From Lactarius indigo (lineage: Eukaryota; Basidiomycota; Agaricomycetes; Russulales; Russulaceae), in assembly GCA_025766275.1 (NCBI GenBank), contig JAFKAC010000016.1:186001-250000 (forward strand): DNA of 64,000 nt, read 5' to 3'. Position 1 is the first letter of the stretch; the number at the start of each line of letters is the position of its first letter. Of this stretch, positions 1 through 12,345 are shown piece after piece. The notes beneath the pieces are model-generated. The model searched no databases. It was not told the DNA's origin and saw only the letters and a list, made by a program, of their open reading frames with translations. Made by a program: the position numbers and the translations under genes.

Positions 1-2
1 CC

Positions 3-2144
3 TCAGTACTATTCCTAGATATTGAAGGAGCATTCCCCAACGCCGTAAACGAGAAGTTGATACACAACATGAAGAAACGTCGGGTACCAGACAAATTGGT
101 GAAATTCACGCAAAACTTACTCCGGAACCGTTTCACTACGCTGAGATTCGACGATTTCATTTCAGACGATATACCAATCAACAACGGGATAGGACAGGGC
201 GACCCCCTGTCCATGATACTCTACCAATACTATAACGCGGACCTCTTAGACATCCCAAACAAAGACAACGAGTCAGCAATAGCATACGTGGACGACGCGA
301 TCTTAATCGCCTCGGGGAAAAATTTCGCAGACACGCATGCTACGTTATCAGAAATGATGACAAGGAAAGGTGGAGCAATTGAATGGTCTAACACCCACAA
401 TTCCCGCTTCGAGTTCAGTAAACTTGCACTGATCGATTTCGCTCATCAGAACTGCAAAAAACAACGAACCCCCATGAAGCTGCTGGACACCACGCTCACC
501 CCGTCGAAGCACGCGAAATACCTGGGAGTCTATTTCGATCAACACCTCAGCTGGAGCGCGCAGTACAACCACGCCCTAGAAAAAGGTATGAACTGGGCCG
601 GACAAATCAGAAGGGCGGCCGCGCCAAGCTGGGGCATCACACCGAAATACGCAAGAAGGCTATACCTAAGCGTAGCAATCCCCCGCATCTTATACGCGGT
701 CGACGTATGGGGAAGTGCGGAGGGCCACACCAAAACAACCGGAAACCCTGACAGAACAACAAGACGGGGGAACAAATTTGCAACTATCCAAAGGGCTGGC
801 GCCCTAGCAATCACCGGTGGTCTAAGGACGTCGCCCACCGACATCCTAGACGCACACGCTTTCATCCTACCGATGAAACTAGAAGTTGAAAAACATCTTC
901 ACAGGGCGGCAACTCGCATCGCCACGCTCCCAAAAGAACACCCACTCCACGGCCCCGCTAAGAGATGCGCAAACGGCAGAACAAAGAAACACAAATCGCC
1001 CCTGCATCACCTCATGCAGACGCTCTCAATCAAGCCGCAGACATTCGAAAAGATCCCAACTGTACTGCATGACCCAGCTCTCTCCCACAAGCGTCCCTTC
1101 GGAATGGACGTAGCCAAAGACAAAAAGGCCTCCATCGAAGCCGACAAGGAAGGAACAGAGGTAATAAAAGTATACTCCGATGGCTCAGCGCATGATGGCG
1201 CGGTGGGGGCAGCAGCGATCCTCGTCAGAGCGAACAAAGAAACGAGAACGCTCCACTACCATCTAGGCACAGCGGAGCAACACACGGTCTTCGAGGCGGA
1301 GCTGGTGGGACTTCTACTAGGCCTCCACCTCATCAAGACCGAAAAGAAAAACAAGACCAACATCGCGCTGGGGGTAGACAATCAGGCGGCGATATCGGCA
1401 ATATCCACTCCAGGCAGAAGCTCAGGCCACGCCCTAGCGGACCTCTTCCGCACAACGGCGTTGAAGTTACGCACAAACGGGGGTACCAAGTTCTCACTCA
1501 CAGTCCGATGGACGGCAGGACATGTGAATATTCTGGGCAACGAAAAAGCAGACGAAGAAGCCAAGGCAGCTGCCGGAGGAAAGACGTCGCCACCCTCCGA
1601 CCTCCCGCCATACCTCCGCCGCCCCCTCAAGATCAACAGATCCGCATCAAGACAACACTTCAAAGAACGGCTTAAAACCTGGTGGAAGAGCGAATGGCAA
1701 GCATCAACACGAGCACATAGATTTAAACAAATTGACGTATCACTACCCTCCCCTAAATTTCTGAAACTGACGAGCAATCCCAATCTTTCTAGAAAGGGAG
1801 CAAGCTGGTTATTCCAGCTGAGATCCGGACACTTCCCCCTCAACGACTACCTATACAGATTCAAAAGAGCGGAAAGCCCTAACTGCCCAGCGTGCGGCCA
1901 CAGCCCAGAAACCCCACAGCACTTCATATTAGACTGTCCGGCGTATGCGCACGAGCGCTGGACTCTTTTCAAAAGAAGGAGGGCGACAGAGGGACTATAC
2001 GCGAAGATATTACAAGACCCCAAGTCAACCATCCCACTGGTCAATTACATACAAAACTCGGGAAGATTCTCGCAAAGAGACAACGATAAAAGTAGCAGTA
2101 AGGAAACAGAACGGAACAGGAAAGGAAAGGAGAGCGGAAGATAA
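3..2144 (+). CDS. LINE ORF2 protein, C-terminal part: reverse transcriptase, RNase H, CCHC motif
   Basis: The frame is open from base 3, so the gene starts before the window; no start codon should be assigned here. Just inside the edge is RT motif A (LFLDIEGAF), followed by GIGQGDPLS and the catalytic YVDD at 285-296. Numbering from the codon at 57, ribonuclease H follows with YSDGSA (D375), E415, D441 and the GH...ADE block (H489, D499), so all expected catalytic acids are present. A C-terminal C-x2-C-x8-H-x4-C motif (C610, C613, H622, C627) is typical of LINE ORF2 ends. The enzyme would copy its own RNA at a nicked genomic site. There is no stop over 714 codons, so this copy may be coding-competent if its unseen 5' part is intact. 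Confidence 0.92.
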   Translation, partial: SVLFLDIEGAFPNAVNEKLIHNMKKRRVPDKLVKFTQNLLRNRFTTLRFDDFISDDIPINNGIGQGDPLSMILYQYYNADLLDIPNKDNESAIAYVDDAILIASGKNFADTHATLSEMMTRKGGAIEWSNTHNSRFEFSKLALIDFAHQNCKKQRTPMKLLDTTLTPSKHAKYLGVYFDQHLSWSAQYNHALEKGMNWAGQIRRAAAPSWGITPKYARRLYLSVAIPRILYAVDVWGSAEGHTKTTGNPDRTTRRGNKFATIQRAGALAITGGLRTSPTDILDAHAFILPMKLEVEKHLHRAATRIATLPKEHPLHGPAKRCANGRTKKHKSPLHHLMQTLSIKPQTFEKIPTVLHDPALSHKRPFGMDVAKDKKASIEADKEGTEVIKVYSDGSAHDGAVGAAAILVRANKETRTLHYHLGTAEQHTVFEAELVGLLLGLHLIKTEKKNKTNIALGVDNQAAISAISTPGRSSGHALADLFRTTALKLRTNGGTKFSLTVRWTAGHVNILGNEKADEEAKAAAGGKTSPPSDLPPYLRRPLKINRSASRQHFKERLKTWWKSEWQASTRAHRFKQIDVSLPSPKFLKLTSNPNLSRKGASWLFQLRSGHFPLNDYLYRFKRAESPNCPACGHSPETPQHFILDCPAYAHERWTLFKRRRATEGLYAKILQDPKSTIPLVNYIQNSGRFSQRDNDKSSSKETERNRKGKESGR

Positions 2145-2549
2145 AGAGAAACAATCACTACTCCCCGGACCCCCACACCGACCCCTCACACACGCCACAC
2201 CCATCCCACCCACCCTCACCTCGCCACCTCATCCCCACAACTCGCCGGACCTCACGGGTCCACTCAAGATACGCTGAGCAAAGCGGAAGACGTAGGAGCA
2301 AGCCCCAAACATGCCAACAAGACCGCGCTGGACCCACACCACAGCTCGCAACTCACGTCAAGGCGGACCATCCGCCCCTCTCTACTCAACGCTTGACGGG
2401 AAGCCAAGCCACTCCCACCCGGGAGTGGGGGGGACATATGATACTCAGACCCTACACGACCGTAAACTTCATATCTGTATTAGACACATAGAATCGTGCT
2501 ACATAGGGTATTAGGCCCCAAGGCGCACGTAAATGGATTCAAAAAAAAA
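2145..2549 (+). other. LINE 3' UTR and poly(A) tail
   Basis: A C-rich stretch after the stop leads to a conserved 3' end. From about 2430 it matches 22947-23046, with the shared string GGGTATTAGGCCCCAAGGCG, and both copies end in ATGGATTC followed by A residues. The tail here is only nine A and abuts the dispersed repeat at 2550. Confidence 0.85.
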
Positions 2550-3330
2550 TGCATACAGGCACGATGGAGAATAAAGCCACCAATTGCAAGACAGCAGGTA
2601 GAATGTATGTGGAACGCACGATGTGCATGGACAAAGGTATGCCGATGCTAACGACGTTTGAGGGGAACGCAGCGAGGTTATTGAGTTTTCAGAGCCAAGT
2701 ATGAGCTGACCATCTCGGTTATAAACGTTAACCTCTTGAATATCGGGAATGTGTCACCACATTGAACTCAGAATATACAGATCAAGTACCAGATGGTTCC
2801 CGATCTTGACATTCTGAGACGTCAATATAGCGTGCAGTGTTAGATGAAGATAATCAGTTGGTGTTGCTTCCCTCGGTTTTGTTTTCTTTAGAAATGTCAT
2901 CGTGGACTAAGAATAGTAGTACTAGTACTTTTCCGGTACATTTTCCGGTTATCTACCGAGAAAATCCCGGATATTTACTGTAATTCATGGAGTTAGAACC
3001 AGTGGAAATTCGCATCAAAGTTGCGAAACCACAGCACTAGGTTCTTGACTAGGTTGGTACACTACAGGAAGGCCAAGATCATTCTCGTCTTTCATGACGG
3101 AGAAATATAAGCGTGCTTTACTCTACATTTGTTTGACACATCCTGACGCCGACTTCTCCCTACCGCATCTCGATTCCAAGCTCGAAACAATCTGAGGAAC
3201 GAAAATACACCGTGACGCAGGTACACCGCACGGGCTGAGGTTCTTCGGTTGCCTCATCGGATTCATGTGATCTCCAAGTCGAACTTGACCAGATTTCACT
3301 TCCACTTGGTTACCTCTCAGCTCCCTGGAC
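2550..3330 (+). repeat. Diverged dispersed repeat, copy 1
   Basis: The segment starts with TGCATAC directly after the LINE poly(A). It aligns, with many substitutions and indels, to the sequence starting at 7094: both begin TGCATACRGGCACRATGG, share AACGAGGTT-like and TTTTCCGGYAC blocks, and share the phrase ACTTGACCRGATTTCAC near 3283 and 7577. No open coding frame explains it. The right limit is uncertain because similarity fades after about 3330. It could be an old non-autonomous transposable element or part of an older duplication. Confidence 0.55.
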
Positions 3331-6075
3331 TTCTAGCCTGTTTGATCTCACAAGCTCGTTATATCATAGACACTGGGCAGTGTCTTGGCGACTTCCTGAA
3401 ATTGAATCATGCGCTATCTTCTATGCCCTTCGTCCAGGTAACCGTTCCCCTCGGGCCTCAGGAAATGGCGATCTCCCTCTTACCACTGTGAGGACTACGT
3501 CCTGGCTAATCTCGCAACTCGCAACGATGGATATTCGATTGTTAACTACTTAATTACGAAGCTTGTTGTACATACTTTACACGCTCTTTGCGAGTCGCAT
3601 CCCTTGGCTCACCGCGGGAAAATGTGGCGCCGGTTGGGGAGCGTGGCGCAGGACACTGGGGATAAGGAACGAACCGGCGCGAGAACAAGGGAAGGAAAAA
3701 TGGGAAAGGCAAACTCTATTATCGGGCTGACGGGTTGGAAGGGGAGAAGTGGGAAGGAGAATGTGTACACGGAGGCAAGTAGCTATGTAGGTATGTAGTG
3801 GGCAAGCAGAGACAGGGCGGAAGCACGAAGTGCTCCTCGATCGAAAAACCGGGGTTTCTGTGTCCGAGGCGAGGTCGCGACGGGCGGGTGGGAAAACCCA
3901 GGCAGGCCCGAGATGCGGCCGCGACTAAGGGACGCAGAAAAAACGCCGTTTCATCAATCCTTTGGCGTTTTGAAAGAATTTAGGGTGTGGCGGGTGGGCG
4001 AAATATAAAGATACGGTTCTTTGAACCGGCTGAAAATATGGGTGGGCAGGTGGCGGCATGGAGGAAGGAGATGAGCACGTGCCGCCCTGTCCGCTCGCGC
4101 AAAAACTATGCTCTAAGCCTTCGCTCGTACCTCGCTTCGGCTCAGACCGGCGATTAGTGGCTTACGAAAATGAACATGAAATCTATGCCTCTACCTTCTC
4201 CTTGACCTTCGCTCCATCAATCTCCGTCTCCGTCTCACGTCGGGATCCGTCTGCCATGACGTTTCTGTGTTCCCATCGTCTTTTCTGCAATATCTGTCTG
4301 CTTCTTTCCCTTGGGTCGACGTGTTCATCATTATACTCGCATAACAATCTATGTCACTTCGAGATGACATGTGCCTGAGGCACTCTTGGGATGCCCCGCC
4401 AAACTGGGAAAGCCTGGCAAACCGCTCGTCTGCCCCATGATCATCCTCTACTTTTCTCAAAAAGCAAGTGTGAATTCCTTGATTGATGCACTGGCACTCT
4501 CGGACTACTAGGTCCGCAATCCCGGGCACCTAAACAATACATGTTCTCACCAAGGTTCTCACCAAACCTTCCTTATACACCCGCCATTCTGGTGCAGTTG
4601 TAGTGCCCATCTGTCCAAGGAGAAGCTCGCCGAGCATGTCGCGCTGCATCCAAATACGCTAACGCTAATCTATTCTTCGGCTGAGTACTACGATGCGCCC
4701 CCCACTCCCGAGCCAGTGTGACACGGCGGAGGCTCGCTCAAGCTCTCTGGGGTTCCGTGTTCTAGTCCAACAAATTCCTTTGCGCGTCATTTCCCGTTCT
4801 ACTGACATGCCGAGACGAACCTGGTCGTTCCCCGCGATACACTGGCACCTGCAGACGACGACAAAGACAACGTGCTCTGTCCCATTGCTCATTCAACGGC
4901 CTTTACCGCGCAGGTATGGGGTTGGCGGGATCGTCACTTGGAGAGCCAGATTGTTCTGCCGAGCCGCGGTCATATCATAACGCCCTACGACACGTTCGTT
5001 CACGTGCTAATCGACGAGAGCGCGTTCACCATTTCGTGATATCTTGCTATTAAAACTCGGCGAACCTGGCCGCGGCCACCGGTCACCGGAAAAGAATGGC
5101 TGGTTTATCTACTAGTTCAGTCACAGTACGTCCTCGATCAGCCGAGCATCCCGCGGACGATTAGGATGTCGTACGGTAACTAGGAGAGGGATTTCCCGCA
5201 ATCGATTGTTCCTATGCCTCCTGTTCTCTCAGCTTGGCGTGCGTGACGTCAGCGTCCTTTTCGCAAGCGGAGAAAGAAGCTGTCAGGATACTGTCTCGAT
5301 GGTCCAAGAAATGTCCGCCCATCTACCTAAGCCTAGCATTATGCAAGCAGTACGCGAGCAGATGTATATGTGGCTCACTAACAAGGAATTGAATAAAGTC
5401 ACAGCAATTACAGACAAGCTGGACCTCCGTTTATTAAGACGTTAATAGCTTCAATTTTCTGTGCTATTAGTATTATGACCAAAAGACCGAATCTTGGGCC
5501 CAGTGTTTCCCGCATGCACTGGCACTCACTGGTGACTGACTCATATAATGAGAAGGACTCATGGATTTCGATCTGGACAACGTCAAGACCGTGACATTAT
5601 ATCGCACCTTGGGCCCTATGGTATATTCAAAGACAAGAAGCACGAGTTGGTCACGGGTCACCATTCAGATGGCTCTACCTCGGTCACCAAACCACTAGTG
5701 GGGGTACTGGCTGAGCTGTTTCGAGTATGAGCCGAGGACATGGGGAATTGGGAATAATCTAGTAGGAATCGCCACGGGTCCTAGTGTTAGTGATATTCTT
5801 ATCTCTTTATCCTGACGCGAATCGCCGCGGAGCAGCGAGTCTGAAGGGGCCAGTTGCGGTTAGCCCAGGGGTACCACTCTCGCTTCTCGCAACGTCTCGT
5901 GTTTTTCCGAGACCGCGGCTTGTGTTTAGTGGACGTAGCGAAAAATAAATGCGCGGTTAAAGAAAGAGCACACCATAACGGACACGACCACTAACGTGTG
6001 TCATCTCCCTGGGTCACCGACGTTATTAACATTCCCACAGCAATACAATACTTGAGTCACAGAATACTCAGAATA
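3331..6075. other. Stretch with no recognisable gene
   Basis: Only short frames without family resemblance are present. Three diverged occurrences of a TGCACTGGCAC-like string (about 4485, 4842 and 5513) read on the minus strand as Cys-x-Cys peptides vaguely like the QCYCG centre of WSC domains. Since the adjacent gene is a WSC gene, these may be heavily decayed WSC exons, but the match is too weak to annotate. Confidence 0.35.
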
Positions 6076-7043
6076 CTAAAGGATACCAGTGTAGAAGTAT
6101 ACAGTCATACGATCGGGCCCACCGCAGAGTTCGGATTGGTTCCCCGAACAGGGCAACATGCAGTCCTTATCTGGCATTGACATACCAGGATAATTGATAA
6201 GATGGCCGCAATCTGGAAGAGTAAGGTTTGGTTAGGAGTAAGAGAGAAAAACCCGTCGAATGGAGGAAATGGATACGCGTACAGCACTGCCACGCCCATT
6301 CGATACCCGCCACGACGTAACCCTGGGCAAAGCACTCATCGGTACAGTTTTCGACACTTGTATTGAATTGACCACCGGGGATGTTGGCTATCGGCGACTC
6401 TAGAATCCTCTGACTATTCGAGTCACTGTTTGCGAAAAAAAGCACAGAAGCGTCACAAAGCTGCATTCGAACAAATGAGTAAGGCACGTGTGCGTACTTA
6501 TAGCATCCCAGGTAAGTCCATGGTCCGGTAGAACTGGTCGGAACCAAGGTAGGTGGAGGTGGATCAGGTGCGCCACTCCAATAAAGGTTGAGGCGATCCG
6601 GACCACCACACATCTCATTAATATTGCCAGCGCATGGTACACTGCAATCCGACTCCGTAGCGTTCATTGCAATTATGGACAAAATATTCCCGCAGTCTGT
6701 AATTCGAAGCGTGTGATCAAAGCAACGAATAGGGGGCGAACTGAAGTACGGCCTTCATGAGACGTCGAGAAGTGAACTCACAACAGTACGTGCCGTTCTC
6801 AAGGCCAGCATAATTTAGACCTTCACTAACGCAATGGTTTATACACCACTCAACCGTCATATCCCCCTCTTCAATCTCCCACGCTGTGAGCGTGGGTATT
6901 TGTTCGTTGTCCCTAATGCGGAGTAAGCGTCATGCCGCGGGATCTATCAATGGGACAGGATTGACGAACGTGATACATCCGAGCGAGGACCATCCTTTTG
7001 GGAGTGAGGCATCGCGAGGGCCAAGAGGATTCGCTGATAAAAT
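6076..7043 (-). pseudogene. WSC-domain protein gene, two domains, 5' end missing
   Basis: WSC domains are eight-cysteine carbohydrate-binding modules of secreted or cell-surface fungal proteins. Exons read on the minus strand are 7043-6782, 6696-6498, 6425-6283 and 6212-6076, with GT-AG introns of 85, 72 and 70 bp whose phases all fit. Splicing restores the diagnostic motifs: LPKGWSSLGC, TYCYCGN and MCGGPDR in the first domain, then GPWTYLGCYND, WQCYCGHLINYPG and LCGGPDR in the second, ending at TAG 6078-6076. An in-frame TGA at 6932-6930 interrupts the first domain, and no signal-peptide exon is visible because upstream sequence is the dispersed repeat at 7094. It is therefore probably a truncated, decaying gene; an unrecognised intron over the TGA is the alternative. 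Confidence 0.7.
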
Positions 7044-9097
7044 CTGTGAATAATTTGATTATCAGTGTCTACCTACACTTACACTCAGATATATGCATAC
7101 GGGCACAATGGAAAGTAAAGCCGCAGATTGCAAGACTGTAGGTAGGATGTGTGTGAAGTGTATGACGCGCATTGAGGTGGGTGTGGGCACGAAGCCCGAG
7201 GGTGATGCAACGAGGTTCTTAAGCCTTCAGGGCACAGTAAGAACTGTCCGTCTCAGTTGGAGGTAACCTCTCAACACTATCGAGACCGTGTCGCTATGTA
7301 TATAGGACATCGGAACCCTGACGTATTTTCCGGCACTTTTCCGGTTGACACCGAGAAAACTCCGAAACCGATCCAAGGGGGTACGGGCGAAGGACAACTC
7401 TCACATCGCATCACAAGAAGGATAGCCCTGGTTTGACCCGTCATAATACCGGCCTTGATACGGGCCCTCCCTGCTACATCTCGGGACAATCCATGAAGGT
7501 AAACTGGTAAACTTTGGGGGACATCTGTTTTTGTTACCCGACGGCACTCGCTTCGGTTTAACCCATGTGGTATCAAACTTGACCGGATTTCACCCCTGCT
7601 GGGTTTGATCTCAGTTACAGCCCTTTTTAGAACGACGTGTTTGACGACAAGGCATCTTGAGCTACTTTTGCGTCCAGCTACCAGCAATAGGCTGTGTACA
7701 CCTTCCTCCGCCGTGCTAAGGTATGATACGAGTTCAGGACTCACCAGGTAGTTGAGGGGTGTGGGCCGACCACTTCTGTGCGTGCAGGGATGAGGTGTAA
7801 ACCTACAGGATCACGTGTTATGGCGATCGACTCTACTATTTATACGAAGAAATTGTCACGGCGTGCGTGCGAGAGACGCGTGAACGCGTTGCGCACACGT
7901 TACAATCGAGTTCACTTGAGCATGAGAGAGTTGGGCCCACCATATAGTGGAGGAAGACAAATCCACGGTTAGTCCCCTAGGAGGCTCTCAACTGAGGTAT
8001 CAGGTTGCGCTTCGGCGCAAAGTTTGGGGTCGTGGCCCACGGCGCACTACAACATGCACTACAACATCCACGGAGCAATCGCTGAGGAAGCCACAGTGGC
8101 AACCCCATCATTGCGCTCAAGCTAATATTCACGCCGTGGGGTTCACCGAGGGGAAAGCGGTGGGGAGTGCTGCCGCCACTATAACGGATTGGCGCGGAGA
8201 GCAGGGGCACGACTTATCCCACTTTCCAGTGGTAAGTGGGTGCAATGAGGCCGGGGAACGTGCGATCTGCTTTCCGCAGGGCGGGCCGCTCTATCCTACT
8301 TACGCAGATGCGGGTCGGCCCGCAAGTTTCTGGATAATGTCATTAAACTTTCGCAGTCCAATAACTACTTCCTTCTCTTATCGTGGCAGTAGTACTTCCT
8401 TTGGGTTACACTACGCAGTTTTTCAAGGCGGCAATCATGGCCGAGGATGCGTGCGCTTGGTCCCAGGGCGATGATCGCCCAAATGCGCCCCATTCCGAGC
8501 CTCGGGCGAGACAAGCCTTACTTTATTTGCGGACTCTCGCGACAACTGAATCGTCCTCTGAAGGCTCCAATAGAAATCGTGACGGAAACTGGCGTTCGAA
8601 GTGGTTTTCCAATTGAGAACGAGAGAATCCATCACCACGGCAAACCAAATGGAGTAAAGTGCTGTACGGCAGAACTGGTGAAGACTTCCATAGCAGGACG
8701 ATGATGAAACAGGGCTTTCTAGGGAAAACTAACTCTTAGATAAATGGTGTATCACTGCCGTAGAGGTCACCTAATTTTCACAGTGCGGATACGATCCAAA
8801 GGGATAGACGCGCTCGGCACGGCGCATCGGCCATCTTCTGGATTTAAGTAATCAAAAAAGTCAATGTAAACTGCGCTCAATACATCGCTATCCATTCGCT
8901 GGAGTCCCTATAGTGCTTATATTATAGTGCAAGATAACTATACACCGGCAAACAAGAAAGGAGGGTTAATTGAGGCCACAAGAAAAGATCGGACACATTT
9001 GGCCTTTGATCAATATGTTGAATATTGTCAACTCTGCCTCCTTCACAAAAGTCCAAGTTCTTTTTTTTCTGATCGAAAAGTCTAATTCCGCCACATC

Positions 9098-10329
9098 CTA
9101 AGCATCAGACGGCTCGTCGGACAGCAGTAGCTTTAGTGTTCGCTCTGGCTCATCCCAATGTGCCTTGAGATGGTATTAAAGCGAAATCAAAAGGGCGCAA
9201 GTGAAACCTATACTCACGCAATGATTGGCTCCTCGCATTCGCACCACAGAATGTTTCCCGATATGCTTCCCATCCTTCCTCGCCTGCTCTATCTCTGCGC
9301 TAAACGACCAGGCGCCCAATGGCATCAACCAGACGGAACGATCGCACCAGACGTAGCGGAATTCTACATCGGGCCATGGGATCTCAGCATGTTGCGGCGC
9401 GAACAGAGCGTCTTCACGAAGCCGGGATAAAACACCGCGGTCAAGGCCGCTGTCGAGAACTATCGTATCTGGCCCGTCGAGTGTGGTAGGGGGATGGTGG
9501 GCTACCGAAGCGATATCTTCAGGGGACACCCTTACGATCGTGGGGCTGGGTTCGTCTAATGCGTCGCAAAGCGATAACGTCTCGAGGGTATCACCGTGGG
9601 CATAATAGCCCGTGACCAACAACGGAAACATCTTGATTCCTTTCTCTGATGGTGTGGACGGGTCATTCAACGGAGTGTAGTATCCATCTGGGAGAGGATA
9701 ATTCATTGCTACGTATGGGGGATCTTGGGGTGTTCGAGTTCACATCAGGAACTCCCTTCCACCTTGGCCTCATCGAACCAGGAGACGCACCGTATGCGAT
9801 GACTCTGCGGATGTACTGGCTTATCCCCCGCGACTCCGAGTCGAACGACGGGGCATGAGCGAAGAATGAGAGGACAAAAGAAGTGCCAAGTGACCAGCCG
9901 GTCAAGATGATACTATTGATGGGAATTTCCTGTTTTCACGAACTGGGTAAGAAAGTCGTAAAGTTCTCCGGCACGAGCTCTCATGTAGCGGTCAGTGTTC
10001 TCAATGGCCGCTGGGGTATCGTCTATTGTCGAAAGAAGCAAGACACGGTCTTCTTCACTTAATGGGGCAGAACCTGGATAATCACGTCTGTTGATGGCGA
10101 CTACGCGTGCCCTGAGCTTTCCCGCGAGAGGTAGGAGGCGTGCGAAGAAGTCTGCAGAAGGTAGAAACCCTCGCGACCTAGATCAAATTGTGGGAACAGG
10201 TAACAAACCTGCTGTAAGCCCTCGTCCATGTACGATCACAAGGGTTACATAGTCTTTCTGGTGGAGGGATGGCGCGCCTGTATCGAGGAAAGCGAAGACT
10301 CCCAACTTTTTCCACTGTGTACCCTGCAT
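9098..10329 (-). pseudogene. Alpha/beta-hydrolase paralog 1, frameshifted
   Basis: The gene has the same four-exon layout as the intact copy at 14644-15910: an exon starting MQGTQWKKLGVF with the oxyanion VIVHG, a short intron, a second exon leading to the nucleophile elbow TGWSLG, an intron beginning GTGCGT after the Tyr codon, a third exon with the terminal GANHC, an intron GTGAGT...CTCAAG, and a last exon AHWDEPERTLKLLLSD. Near 9920-9935 it is 2 bp shorter than the intact copy, which shifts the frame just before GWSLG and leads straight to TAG. Without that deletion the whole gene would read through. The substrate of this large fungal hydrolase group is unknown. A sequencing error is possible but would need a 2-bp loss. 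Confidence 0.75.
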
Positions 10330-10560
10330 GGTTGGAAGAGATACTTAATGTCGAGTTAATTAGTTTTCGCTGTTCAACGGTACTATATAAGGCGCTCAGA
10401 ATCTTCCATAAGCCGAATAAACCCGCGGTTAGAAACTGACAGGTGTGGGGTCAACAAACGACAAAATGGCGTGGCGTCCCCATCCTGGTCCCGAAAACGA
10501 ATACAGTATAGGCATCTACTTACTATACGCGGTTTTTGTCTTCAAGTTTCATGTCTTCCA

Positions 10561-11040
10561 AAAGAGTGGTGCGAATCGCGCATTCGGGTATTCCCGCCGT
10601 GCTACGTCCGACACACCGACAATCTTAGAAGCTGCTCGACGGTGCAGATCGTACTCGCACTGAATGTACCATTTTCTAGCGCGCTTCTCACCTTCAATCC
10701 AAGGATCATCATGTCGTTAGTGAGGTATAGGCCCGTGAAAATCGTGGGAAATACCAAAGTGTGTGACCAGACTGCCGCGGATCCGATCCAGAATACATCA
10801 GACCACCCTTGGCCCCTCGGGGTGGCCCTCCAGGACGCAATTTCGAATGCACATCGGGGTCCGTGATCGAAGCCTACATAGTTTGAACAGATGTTTCCCT
10901 GGAATCGACTCGGAACATCGAAGTGTGGGCCCGTGGGGGCCACACAAGATCATCGTGGACAGGTCGTTACCGTCTCGAACAAGGTAGAGCCGAGGCTGAG
11001 GGGAAAGCCGTGGGCCCTGACTCCTGAGCTTGACCACGAG
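10561..11040 (-). pseudogene. Unrecognised gene relic, duplicated
   Basis: The minus strand has a frame with peptides such as SHTLVFPTIFTGLYLTND, a candidate intron (GTGAGA...GAGCAG, about 10725-10665) and a possible terminal exon reading REYPNARFAPLFWKT before a stop. The homologous block at 16090-16650 has lost these frames. I do not recognise the family. The candidate exons do not join in one phase, so this copy is probably also degraded. Confidence 0.35.
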
Positions 11041-11210
11041 TGTAGTGGAAGGCTAGAACGTTGATCATAGTGATTCTGCTACAGTCACGAACAGGTGACG
11101 CTGACCCACGACCAAGTCAGGCGGTCTCAGAGGTCCAAAGAAAGAGGCAAAAATCGAGTCAACAAACGACAGCACAGTCAAAAAATTATGCAGAAACCAG
11201 GAGAAGTCTA

Positions 11211-11904
11211 AAACGATGAAAAAAGAGCACACTTTGATCTGCCTTTATCTGACTGTTGTCCTGGGAGACGATAGAGTCACAGCGGTCGTGTCGACCGTAT
11301 TTGCTGCCGCCTACACAACCTTACTGACCTTCTTACTGACCTTACTGATGCCGCACTAGTAGACATAGTTCGACCTGGAAGCTATGGTTTGGCTCTGGGC
11401 GTTGTCAGTGTCGATAATAATAACAAAATGAGGTATTGTACTACCAGGACCAAGAAAGCTTGACACGAGCCGGTCAGCACATTAGTTTCACCAACAAAAA
11501 GACGATCAAAGGCCAATCCTAGACATCTGTAGCCTGAGCATCACTTCGCCATGACTCCTCGACCAGCCTGCCTTCTACACTTAGTGAACTTGTGATATAC
11601 GAGAGCCTGAGGGAAATCACAGCCAAGAAAACAATACACGCACATATACGGGACATTTCTTATCCAAGGGAGAACTTGAAGTTGCGTGCTCCACGCCAAG
11701 CGCTCGTTATGAAGGCCCTTGGACTCGAAGGCCGAGAAGAGGAATAGTGTGCCATCATTTTAACAACTAAAACAGTCCCTATCTACTCACACACTGTCTC
11801 CAGCCCACAGGTTACGACAGCTAGAGCCATGCGAACACTCACTGCCAATTGTTCATACCAAATTCGTAGGGATACTGAGTAATTGAGGGTGCAAACTGAC
11901 AACT
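11211..11904. other. Stretch with no recognisable gene
   Basis: AT-richer sequence with a short CTTACTGACCTTCTTACTGACC repetition near 11322-11348. No coding frame, RNA gene or element end is visible. Confidence 0.4.
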
Positions 11905-12345
11905 GGCCTAGGTAGCTGCGCGTGCATGGATGAGGTGTCTGTGGGACCGTGCGAGTTATTGTGTCATGGCGACCGAGTCTGGGGTTCGAAGATGGCATGC
12001 GTGCCAAAGTGCGTGCGGGAAAGTAAGAACGTGTCGGACACGTGGCATTCAGGCCCACTGTGGCACGTGCGTGTGCGAGCCACCGGACTTTATGCTCATC
12101 CCAGCCTAAGGGTAAATGTCGTTACGACGTGCTGCACTTATTTGCAGACCCCCGCGACAACTGGATCATCCTCTGACTATAATCGTGGCAGAAGGTGGAA
12201 AGTTGCAGACAGGGTCCGATATACTTCTCCAATCAATTGAGAGCTGGAGTACCGTGACCTATATCCTTAGCCACAGAAATCGTAGTGTGGAGTGATGTAG
12301 CGTACGGTATGGTTAACTTTGGACTTACACGGCAGGACGATTGGG
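11905..12345 (+). repeat. Diverged dispersed repeat, partial copy
   Basis: The block shares CGTGCATGGATGAGGTGT and a CGCGACAACTGRATC string with the non-coding left parts of the two duplication units (near 7785 and 8540, and near 13480 and 14115). It lacks the hydrolase. It looks like an internally deleted third copy of the left part. Confidence 0.5.

Larger units (their letters stand above)
1..2549 (+). mobile_element. LINE (non-LTR retrotransposon), 5' part outside the window
   Basis: This is the 3' half of a LINE with an open coding frame, a 3' untranslated region and a terminal run of nine A at 2541-2549. The coding part has reverse transcriptase, ribonuclease H and a C-terminal CCHC motif, an arrangement known from fungal Tad/I-type LINEs. 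The last ~100 bp of the element recur at 22947-23061 next to another poly(A), which fixes the 3' end independently. No target-site duplication can be checked because the 5' end is not in the window. The open frame suggests a recent insertion. Confidence 0.9.
7094..11210. repeat. Segmental duplication, unit 1
   Basis: This ~4.1 kb block matches 13085-16790 in the same order and orientation: a ~1.7 kb non-coding left part, a minus-strand alpha/beta-hydrolase, and a minus-strand gene relic, ending near the shared GAACAGGTGACRC and AAAGARRGGC strings. The hydrolase parts are most alike, while the flanks carry many indels, so the duplication is old. Its left part also matches 2550-3330 and 11905-12345. 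Limits are approximate. Confidence 0.7.

Noticed and set aside
1007..1843. Minus-strand frames opposite the LINE ORF2
   Set aside because: The plus strand is continuously open with RT and RNase H motifs, so the opposite frames are by-products.
4191..5664. Minus-strand frames with Cys-x-Cys peptides, possible further WSC exons
   Set aside because: Only a few residues fit the WSC centre and no full domain or splice pattern could be built.
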